Shown here: piece after piece, positions 33,215 to 42,026 of the stretch
Position numbering within the stretch: position 1 is the first letter of the stretch
Layout: each line of letters begins with the position of its first letter
Origin: Serpula lacrymans var. lacrymans S7.9
Taxonomy: Eukaryota > Basidiomycota > Agaricomycetes > Boletales > Serpulaceae
Direction of reading: 5' to 3'
NCBI RefSeq assembly: GCF_000218685.1
Contig: NW_006763290.1
Coordinates: forward strand, 3,109,975-3,154,787
DNA: 44,813 bases
The notes under the pieces: generated by a model
What the model was told of the DNA's origin: nothing
Databases searched by the model: none
The model's input: the letters and a program-made list of their open reading frames with translations, nothing else
Position numbers and translations under genes: made by a program

Positions 33215-33430
33215 GTTAGTTTTGGTAATTCTGCACCTAGTTGTGCTATCTATTTTCTCTTCTTTCTAAATCAGTTTCCTTTTTATTCTTTTTGCTCTAT
33301 TGTTCAGTATTCACTGAGCATTCTATAATTTCGCGTTTGTGGCTGATTTGTTTACCTTTGTTTACAAAACTTCGGACTAGTATTGCAGAGTCCAGTATTC
33401 CTATTCTTTAGTTACTCATACTGGACTCTA
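33215..33430 (+). repeat. SINE-like repeat, copy 2 (5' truncated)
   Basis: Plus-strand copy of the body found on the minus strand at 45-260: TTAGTTTTGGTAATTCTGCACC-like start, GTTTACCTTTGTTTACAAAAC, and the terminal hairpin with arms 33387-33398 and 33418-33429. The tRNA head is missing. Confidence 0.75.
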
Positions 33431-33879
33431 GTTTTGTCCCTGTTAGCTCTCAGCAAGTGGCTAGACACTTCCCAGAAGTTTTCAATTGGACATGGCCAGC
33501 CAATGATCTTCATGCTATGCATCAAAACAATGGCAGTCTTGTAGTTTTTGTACTCCATCTTAATTTTGTGCTCAAGGGTCTGCAATATTTATAGACATTC
33601 AACTGGCCAGATTAAAGACAATACTTGATAACACTTGCTAAGACCACTTTTATAGAATTGAGTGTACTGGCAACACCAGTTTAAAAATATTGTTGTCCTC
33701 AGATATGCTGAGGAGTAGCTGACTTACTCTGATTATTTGCACATGTCCACTGCTCTATTAACCGTGCCAATCACTGGCTTATTTGAGCCCAGCTAATATG
33801 CTGAAAACATTCAATTTTAGCTCTTTCTAGCCAATCAGAACCCAGAATTCTCATATTTTCAGGATATTTTCAGGATATA
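33431..33879. other. No recognisable gene
   Basis: AT-rich spacer. The direct repeat TTTTCAGGATAT occurs twice in tandem near 33855-33880. Nothing else is supported. Confidence 0.4.
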
Positions 33880-34499
33880 AGCTGGGCTTAAATAAGCCAA
33901 TACCCACAGTGAGTTCTTTGAGTTCCCTGCCAACAATGTCCTCCCAGAAATACATTGTGTTATCACTTCCATACAGGTTGCAGCACCAAAGTTGTTCACA
34001 TGGCCACAAGTGAGGAACAAACTGCCATAAGGTCCAGTCTGCAACACAATATTATCAAGCTAAAGTACATCAGAAATGAAATAATGTGAACTACTAATGC
34101 ACTTTCCTCTTTACCAATTCTATCTGCTGTACATTAGAAGTCCCAAACCGCTGCAGAGTTGTTTGCACAGAAGCCTGTGGCTTTAATATTGCAGTGCTGA
34201 AGAAGATGCTTCTGTCTCTCCAGAAGGAAGATCTACAGATATGGCATGTAAGCAATAAGGAATACCTACATGGAGTTGTACTCACCATAATTTATCTCCA
34301 ACACTTTGGTGTGAACAAGTACATTGAAGATATTGGGGGCCTGACTCTTCTTCACAACATTATGGAACCCAGCTAGGGCCTTGATCCATGTGTTAGTATT
34401 GCCAACCAGACCCCACAAGTCATCCACAAGCCGTGCTTTAACCAGACATTTCCTTTCAGAAACCAGCTGATGAGAAGCTTTTTTTGGCTTTTGTGAGCT

Positions 34500-34764
34500 T
34501 ATTTTTATAAATATCAAAGATACAAACCACTATTTCACTAATACAGACTACATAATTGATTAATGCTTTATGATTCATTAGATTAATCCAGAATTTGAGG
34601 GAAATATAGATACTTCTCCCCTTGGTCAGAATTTTGCCTACTACTGCGCTATAAGAGCTATAAATGCTATGATTGCACTAATAGTACTATAGTTTCTATG
34701 AATGCATTTTTATATATAGGTGGTGGCTATATAGCGCTATATAGTAAAAGGGTTTTTCCTGATG
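34500..34764. mobile_element. Shortened second copy of the CATCAGGAAAAA TIR element
   Basis: Matches the right half of 18772-19572: GATACAAAC-ACTATTTCACTAATACAG, GATACTTCTCCCCTTGGT, TTTTGCCTACTACTG, ATAGTACTATAGTTTCTATG and the end GGGTTTTTCCTGATG. The left half and part of the interior are missing. Confidence 0.8.
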
Positions 34765-35007
34765 AAACAGAGCCCTTATCTGAGGTGGATGGTCACTAGC
34801 CTGTTCCTTGTGCTGTGTACTGGGTTGCTCGCTGCTAGCTAGATCTGTTGTACTGAGCTGGTTTGAACCATTAGTTTCTGTTGTAGATGTCTGAATGCCA
34901 TGTTGTTGTGATGAAGCTATCACTGTTAATAAGCTGGGGTGTTCGAGATGATTCTGGCTTGCCGTCCACTGGGCTGAGATTGCTTCAGTACATTATTCAA
35001 CACCATC

Positions 35008-35384
35008 TGTTACAATTAACATACCAGCACCTACTTACGCTTCACTTTTGTACTTCTACTTTTATTTTCCAAGTCACATAACCAGTCATGTGACCATTTA
35101 CTTTACTTTACATTTTCAACTTTTCATAGTCACATGACCAGTGTCTAGACTCATCATGTGACTGGTCACATGCTAGACATCGGACTTTGAACTTTATTTA
35201 CAACTGTACAGTACCTCATGTATTTTAGTATATATACAAGAGCAATACATGGGGAAGGACTCAGCGAGTCCTCCTGTTGTCTAGCACAACTAACTCACTG
35301 CAGCCTAAGGGGTAACCACTCCCCATCATCTTCTTTATAGTGTGTTCCTGTGTGTGCCGGAGTAAATAACTCTTGGTTGTTACA
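35008..35384 (+). mobile_element. Solo LTR, family B, copy 2
   Basis: A 377 bp LTR from TGTTACAATTAAC to GGTTGTTACA with a perfect 5 bp duplication CCATC (35003-35007 and 35385-35389). It has the TATA-like GTATATATAC near 35229 and the short palindrome GGACTCAGCGAGTCC at 35257-35271. Confidence 0.85.
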
Positions 35385-35704
35385 CCATCTCTAATAAGCT
35401 CTGATGTTTTTCACTGTTCAGCAGGAAGTTGTTTTCCATAACCACTGTCTGTAAAGACTTGAAACTCCTTTGCTACGTGACACATGATTTTGAGGTCCTC
35501 AGGATCTGGGTAGAACAAAACATCAGGATTAGGCAGCTTAGTAATCAGGTTTTCTGGGTAGTAAAACAGGGGAGGGAAAGGGGCACATGAGTTGCTAGTG
35601 GGGATTTGGAACTGACTGAGTATATGGGTTGTAGTCAAATCACGATGGATACCTGCTCTGGCTGGGGTCTGGTCCAGATCAGCAAAAACTGAATGATTAT
35701 TCAC

Positions 35705-36143
35705 AAGTGGTTAAAAATAATGCTACCAAAGAATATCTCTACTTGGCATTATATATTCATATTGTAGTACGTAATAAAAGGGCCATATTACAATGTCTTT
35801 TGGGCTGCTAATGTAGATGTGAAAAAAAATAAGCAAAGGCAAGAGAGCCTGATTTGATGACTAATTTCAGTTGTTTGATACCATGAAACCATGACTAGGC
35901 CAGGGCACATATTTTCAGATATTCAGTTCTGTTAGGGGGTGTCACCTTTTATAATTATGCTCCAAAACCATGGCAATGCAGTATTGTAAATTCTAGTTGC
36001 ATCAAGACTCATGCGCTGGGTACTTGTCTTGCTTGAGATTTTGATGTTTTTATAATATTTATGCCTGGCCTTTGATTTTGCAAGTGCCTTTTCCCCTAAG
36101 TTAGAGGGTAACACCTAGCTTCTCCTCTCAATAGGCTCATCAT
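35705..36143. other. No recognisable gene
   Basis: AT-rich. A 60 codon minus-strand open frame (35932-36114) has no family resemblance. Confidence 0.4.
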
Positions 36144-36296
36144 TGTAACAACCAAAGTTGGTATACTCTGGTGCACAACTACAACAAGCAAGGAGGGTGC
36201 AGGAAGGAGTGGATAAACTCTCTTATGGTAGGACCAAGTTAGTTAGTTGTGGGTGAACAACAGGAGGATTCACTGAGGGGTCTCCTTGATCTATCA
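36144..36296 (-). mobile_element. Family A LTR, copy 5, truncated
   Basis: Starts TGTAACAACCAAAG and matches the complement of the 3' part of the family A LTR (ATACTCTGG, ACAACAGGAGGA, GTCTCCTTGATCTAT), then breaks off at about 36296. Only the 3' third of the LTR is kept. Confidence 0.75.
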
Positions 36297-36589
36297 GCCG
36301 GTATTGAGTTTACTGGCCAGCGGTTGATGAGAACTTTTAGCCATGGCACAGCACAGACAGGATTTTATGTATTCCTGTATGTCTTTGATTATGCCAGGCT
36401 ACATGTAATTTCTGGAGATCAACTCCATGTTTTGCTGCCACACAGGGTGCCCAGCCACTAATGTGTCATGATGTCTATCTATTGCCTTGATCCTTGCGGA
36501 CTCAGACACATAGATTTTGTCTTTGTAATAAAAGAGCCCGTTTTTCCATAATTAATGTCTATGCCATCAAGGTGCGCCTTTTTTTCTGA

Positions 36590-36858
36590 CACAGCAAGCA
36601 TAACCAACTTTTGTCATACTCATAATTGATGGAAAAGTCTGAAAGTAGTTAAAATATTAATTGTATCTTGGACCTACAAAATGATATCTTTTTGTTGACA
36701 TATTTCCATATATTTTGTGTGGATATGTAGAAATATGTTAACAAAAATACATTATTCTGATAAAGTCTTGTAGGTCCAGAATGCAATATTATATTTTAAC
36801 TACTTTCAGACTTTTTCATTGATTTTGGGTGTGACAAAAGTCGGTTATGCTTGCTGTG
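36590..36858. mobile_element. Foldback MITE, copy 1
   Basis: A 269 bp near-palindrome: CACAGCAAGCATAACC on the left and GGTTATGCTTGCTGTG on the right, with AGTCTGAAAGTAGTTAAAAT / ATTTTAACTACTTTCAGACT and TTGGACCTACAA / TTGTAGGTCC further in. It is flanked by the 3 bp duplication TGA (36587-36589 and 36859-36861). It has no coding capacity. The 3 bp duplication with T and A at the ends fits PIF/Harbinger-type mobilisation. Confidence 0.85.
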
Positions 36859-36861
36859 TGA

Positions 36862-37830
36862 TGAGACGTTATTCTTGAAGGCTTCTAGAAGGTCATGATC
36901 TTGCCCAATTCAAACATTGGCAACCCTGTATTAATCTATCAGGGTGACACCTTTTTTGTTATCTTTGATGCCATTGGCATAATATTTTCTTCTAGATAAA
37001 GCATCCACTTTTCCCATAGGAGTCCCAGGCTGATGAATTAATTTATAATTAAACCTAGATAAATACACTGCAAGTCAGTTTCTAGCTGGAACTCTTTGTC
37101 TAGTTCTGAAAACACTAATATGGGAGCTGTTGTTAATGCTTATTTAAGCTTATCAAAAACTTCTTGTTCTTCGGGGCCCCAATACCACAGAATGTGCTTT
37201 TTAGTGAGATTGTTCAATGGTTTAGTGCTTTTTGCAAAGTTTTTGACAAATCTCCAGTAGATATTGCCCAAGCAAAGGAATGCCCTAACACAGCAAGCAT
37301 AACCGACTTGTGTTGCACCCAAAATTAATTAAAATTTTAGAAAGTAGTTAAAATATTTAATTGTATTTTGGACCTACAGAATAATGTATTTTTATTGACA
37401 TATTTCCATTGATACTATATTTTTTGTGGAAATATAGAAGTATGTTAACAAAGATACATTATTCTGACAAGATCTTATAGATCCAAGATACATTTAATCA
37501 TTTTAACTACTTTCAGACTTTTTCACCAATTTTGGGTGTGACAAAAGTAGGTTATGCTTGCTGTATAACTCCTTTAAAGCAAGTAGGTTTCAGCCATTCC
37601 AAAATAGCTTGGACTTTCTCAGGGTCCATCCTAGGTCTGTTCTGGCCAATTATCATACCAAGGAAGTTTACTTCTTTTACTTTAAAATTACATTTTTCGG
37701 GTTTGACAAATAGGTCCTGTTCCTGTAAGCATCAAAGGACTTTGTGCATGATCCTGTCATGCTCATGCTTATCATCTGACTTTGTAAATATTAACAAATT
37801 GTCTATATGTGTGATGACATAGTTTTTTTG
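36862..37830 (-). pseudogene. Ty3/gypsy reverse transcriptase/RNase H remnant, split by a MITE
   Basis: Read leftward from about 37830: NYVITHIDNLLIFTKSDDKH, the RT palm motif in which the usual (Y/F)xDD is now HIDN; then HKVL, a TGA, CLQEQDLFVKPEKCNFKVKE, VNFLGMIIGQNRPRMDPEKV and AILEWLKPTCFKG. The MITE copy 2 (37289-37565) follows. The frame resumes with LCLGNIYWRFVKNFAKSTKP, LNNLTKKHILWYWGPEEQEV and FDKLK, then ALTTAPILVFSELDKEFQLE (start of RNase H). Most of RNase H is deleted before a QPGTPMGKVDALSRR-like block near 37000. The active-site substitution and several stops make it dead. Confidence 0.8.
37289..37565. mobile_element. Foldback MITE, copy 2
   Basis: A 277 bp palindromic copy, CACAGCAAGCATAACC to GGTTATGCTTGCTGTA, with a perfect TAA duplication (37286-37288 and 37566-37568). 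It interrupts the gypsy RT. Confidence 0.85.
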
Positions 37831-38490
37831 CTGATAATGGCGGAATACAGACGTCTGCGTAGTCCTGGCAAGGGCGCGCCTGCTTCACCAGAAAAGAAGA
37901 GAAGTCAGTTAAGTAACACAGGGTTGGTGGTATATCTGCAAAGATTTCATTCATATGAGCATACAGAAGCATCAACATATGGATAATTGTTGGCATTAGC
38001 CATTTCCAACAAGTGTTGCTACTCATATACAAATAATAGATATTCAGTTGATGTTTTCTCACTGTCTTCTATTAAATCATGTAATTACAATGTAGATAGC
38101 TAAAGTCTTGTTACACCAGCAACAACTACCTATAGTAACCGATACTATGGTCAGAAACTTTGTCGTGATCTTCAAGATCCTATAATTAGAGGTCAATAGT
38201 TTTTCTCTCTGTTTATTTGTGAAAAGAACAGCTCACCAAAGGAATTTCCTGTGATGGTAGAGAGGAATGCAAAGGACATGCTTGAAATTGGCAGAAAATT
38301 TCTGCACTATCTGGGATGTGTAAAGCCCACTGACACAAATATTGTCATGCTGAAATCATCCATTCTTAAGCAGGCTTTTCAGCTTCTGAAAGTCTCTTGT
38401 ATATTTGTAAAGTTGCTGGAAGTTTGTTGGACATCTGCTTCAGCTTGCCGAGCCGCAGATGCCTTTTTCTGCACTAAGAAAATATTACTC
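37831..38490. other. Repeat debris with an unknown short ORF
   Basis: On the minus strand near 37950, HMNEIFADI resembles the gypsy RT just before its active site, separated from HIDN by about 80 extra bases. The plus-strand frame 38251-38508 (KDMLEIGRKFLHYLGCVKPT) is open but unrecognised. Confidence 0.35.
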
Positions 38491-38519
38491 TTAGTTTCCT
38501 TGGATTAGAGCATGTAAAA

Positions 38520-38710
38520 TAAAATTACCATTGCCTAGATTTACTTTCATAAAGACCTTGGTACCAAATTCTCTTAGATTGTCAAAATGTGGCTTTTTGT
38601 TATGTGTCATTTAGTACAGTATCTCGTTTTTTAGAGATCTGGTAGTTGGCCTATTTGTAAGCCAGTTTGCATGCATAATAGCTTTACTCCATAAAAACCT
38701 TAGGAATTTA
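38520..38710 (-). pseudogene. Ty1/copia integrase fragment
   Basis: On the minus strand: LRFLWSKAIMHANWLTNRPT then TRSLKNEILY, a TAA, MTHNKKPHFDNLREFGTKVF. This order (W-A-(N)WL-NR-PT/S, then T..K-P....LR-FG) is typical of the C-terminal half of copia integrase. The catalytic core and the rest of pol are absent. Confidence 0.7.
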
Positions 38711-38739
38711 GCACTTCAGGCAACCAAAATTTTGGGGCT

Positions 38740-40539
38740 CTTAGCTTGATCATAATCTCCAAACCAACAGGGCTAGTAACCCCCTGGAGCATGGTCTACC
38801 ACGTCCTTTGGGACAACTACATGGGACATCCAAAAAGCCTAATAGGACATCCCATTGGACCATGTAGGATATCCCAATGGGACATCTGGTATGGTCCAAT
38901 GGTTCAATTTTCAGTGGGACATCGACATCTGGGATGGATCATTGGACCAATTGTCTTTGGGATATCCCATTAATCATAGAGGTGTTTGGGGTCCATACAA
39001 CAAAATTCTTCAGAATATACAAAATACAAAAGTATTTAAAATACAAATAAAGTATAGGATTTGCTTATACTTTAATTGTATATATAATTTATATCAGATA
39101 AATGATCATCTTGGCATTAAGATGTAGAAATAGATAACATGCATGTTGTAGGTGGCAGTCAAACATAGCAAACACATCCATAGAGGGTTTCTGAATGAAA
39201 TCATTATGTTTGGTTTTATATGGTGAATATCACTACAGCCTTCTTACAAGTTATGATTGAGAATATAAAATGTAAGTACAGTAACCTATTGATGTGTCTA
39301 ATAGAGTGACAGAATGGGTAATAAGGTACAAAAAGGTACAAGGTAAAATTTAGAAGGTGGTGCCAAATATGACAGAAAACAAAGTATGCAATAAGAGAAG
39401 AAATAATATAAGAAAAGTGTAGCCAGAAAAGGCAAAATGTACATTGCAGAAAATGGTTTGTGCCACTATTCTAACATATAAGGAAACATATGTTATGGCT
39501 TTCACATAAATTAAACATGCTGGGAAATAGGGCCAAACTAATTATTTTTTCAATGTAGAATATATTTTTGTGTGAGAGACAGAGGGACCATCTTGTAAGA
39601 TTTAGGTGAGGGCTGTGAGCCTACTAAAGAACCTGAAACAAGGATATGAACCCAGTAGGGACTATACTCCATAATTGGACTTGGGCTAAAGTCTGCCCTG
39701 GGACATGGTAGGGTCTAAAGAAAAAATAAAGGAAAAGGGGGTGGACAGGTCAGAACAAAAACAGGATATGCCAAAGACCATAATAGGCATCCAGAAAAAT
39801 AGTGGAGGTGGATCTGCTTGATGCTAATGAGTCAAGGTTGGAGGCTGTTGGAATATTCAAGGAAACATACAAATGGATATATTTCAGCCTTTGGTATTCA
39901 TTAAATTGCTGAGGTTGCTCTTGTTATATTATGGAATGATTAGAATCACAGTCTCTGGTGCTATGCCTACAACTTATGCTTTACAGGCAAGCTTTGTTCA
40001 ATGAACTCCTTTTCTGGCTTTTTGTTTACACACACATTTTGATACATTTCTGGCAACCACAGGAGTATAAATCTGAAGACATTGCTCCTATTATCTGTTG
40101 GCTTTCATGTTGAGGCTTTTATTTTGTACTGGTTCTTTTAAGTAAAACATTTATCTCAAATATCTGTTGTGGACATAAATACTGACCTTGTCTCTGTTTC
40201 TGCCTACATGTATAAATCACATTGAGTTGATTTCCTTTTAGAGCTACCCTTTTTGTACTGGCCATCTTGTATCTGTACCCCAGTATTTTAGTCAATGTCA
40301 GCCATCATTTTATTATTATTTTTATTGTTGTTAGTTTGCCAAATTTTCACCAACTTTCTTTTAGTTCCCCACATTCATACTGAACTAAATGCAACCCAAC
40401 AGTATTGCTAAAATATCCCATGGTTTAACTAACTTGGATGTCCCATGGTCTAAGTTGTATATCCTAATAATACCAGCTCTATGTCCTGTGGTCTAACTGG
40501 GAAAAGTAAAAAAATACTTAGGTGGCTTGAGGCGCTTGA
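38740..40539. other. AT-rich non-coding region with GGGACATCC motifs at both ends
   Basis: 38800-38975 repeats TGGGACATC, AGGACATCCCATTGG and CCAATGGGACATCTGG. 40405-40500 contains TATCCCATGG, GATGTCCCATGGTC and ATGTCCTGTGGTC, so ATGGGACATCCAA occurs in opposite orientation at the two ends. The interior has no open frame worth reporting. It may be a decayed DNA-transposon derivative about 1.7 kb long. Confidence 0.35.
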
Positions 40540-42026
40540 GGTATTGGGCAGATTGGGGACTCCGAAAAGTTGAAGTCCTAACACCAATTTTGACGTGCGT
40601 CTCTTCAGTGCCATTAATACCATTTTGTAACGTATGATTAGTACGATTTTTTTAGAGTGAGTGATTAAATGAAAAGATACATTTCTTTCATCAGCGATGG
40701 TGTAAATCGATTACAAAGCTGAAAGCTCACTATAGAATTCTAAAGGCCTATCTCCGAACATGACCAATCAAATGCAATTAATATGATTGGCTGGAGGTAA
40801 GCAATGACTCATCCGCAGTAGAAGGCGCCATAATCACGCCATAAGGCGTTGACCAATCACGTATATATCTCAAGTCACGTGCATAGACACATGACATTCC
40901 TTCTCGAACATTCCATAAGCGCGCGCCTATTCGGTCACGTGCCATGGTCCGGGGGTACCGGGCACTAAAGTATTGACGCTCGGCCTTATTTGCCGGGTGT
41001 GCTTTAACGCTTATTCTTGATCTGCGGTCATCTGATTAGATCTAGACCTTATCTTATCTACCGGTCCGGTTTACATAGGCGCCGGGGGTAGATAACCGTT
41101 CGGGTATCTTGATTTCGCTTGTCCTTAATTTGCCAGGGGACAGTATTGTCTTCGCCCCTGAACTAAAATCAAAATCCATATCCGAAACTATGAATACCAT
41201 ATGCCTTATCGCCAGACACCTGCCTTCCCTTTTTGGGACTGGTTAGGAGTTGCTCCGATCATTAAAAAACAACCGAGGTGGGTAACTCCACACTTAGCCG
41301 CCGGCCCAAAGAGCCGGTGGGACATTCCAGGTGAGCCCCTACTAAGTTGGGCGAGGATAGCGAGTTTGCATTATGTAAACTAGTCGACTTTATCAGTCAC
41401 TTGGCAGCCTGACGCCACCATCCTTTCAAGAGTACGCAGGCATTTATCCGCTTTCACCAGAAACGTTGGGCCCCCCTAGAGGGTCGTTTAAGGTTAGGCC
41501 GATAATAGATCGGGTTCTTACGCCAATCTTTGCGTGATTTGGTCGGTTAGATAAGGTTAGAGTTGGTTAGGTTCTCTAATCAGACTTTATCAGGTCATTG
41601 TTCCAAGAATAGACTTAGCGTGACAACGTACGGTTAGGTTAGTGTGAGATCACATAATCCGGTCTGAATATATAACATTTCAAATGCAGCGGATCATCTG
41701 CGGGTTTTCTTCATCAGTAATATATCGTGAATACTTCGAACATCAAAAATAGTGTGTACCTGCAAGCACATATGTACATGCGTAAACATTTTATCATAGG
41801 TTTATTTGGGGTTAATTCCGCGTACACCGTTCAAAGGTCCCTCTCAGGATCCTTTACGTTATCGTCTAATTCTGTGGATAGAATTTAGAATCTATACTCA
41901 ATTCAGAACAAGTATCGTTCCCTTACGGGGTTGTTCCTACAAGCGTTCTGCGTCTAAAGATAGCAACATCACCAGTAGCCGGGGGGCGTGGAGATAATAA
42001 CGGACGTGGGATATATTCTTTTTAGT
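40540..42026 (-). other. Putative 3' region of the Penelope-like element
   Basis: Base composition becomes clearly richer in G and C from about 40540, matching the Penelope-like ORF that ends at 42027. Features: a G/C-rich hairpin at about 41302-41325 (CCGCCGGC with GCCGGTGG, loop CCAAAGA) and six copies of GGTTAG between 41492 and 41642. No open frame here resembles a known protein. The element's outer border is set by composition only. Confidence 0.4.

Larger units (their letters stand above)
33880..35704 (-). pseudogene. Unknown protein gene broken by an LTR and a MITE
   Basis: On the minus strand an open frame runs from about 35704 to 35411 (FPPLFYYPENLITKLPNPDV, VAKEFQVFTDSGYGKQLPAE). 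When the family B LTR (35008-35384) and one copy of its target duplication are skipped, the same frame carries on past a TGA and a TAA into HLEHPSLLTVIASSQQHGIQ and a Ser/Thr/Gln-rich stretch to 34765. The MITE copy at 34500-34764 follows, and then SERKCLVKARLVDDLWGLVG and FHNVVKKSQAPNIFNVLVHT to about 34270, where a GTGAGT donor is visible. Further exons may lie down to 33880 (YGSLFLTCGHVNNFGAAT). I recognise no family; it could be a dead transposon ORF or a dead host gene. Confidence 0.45.

Noticed and set aside
32883..33269. 128 aa plus-strand ORF with hydrophobic stretches
   Set aside because: It has no convincing start context and runs into the SINE copy at its 3' end; the composition fits chance.
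40670..41760. Hammerhead ribozyme, as reported in some Penelope-like elements
   Set aside because: CTGATGA occurs on the minus strand near 40690 and 41715, but neither is followed by a stem II and GAAA at the right spacing.
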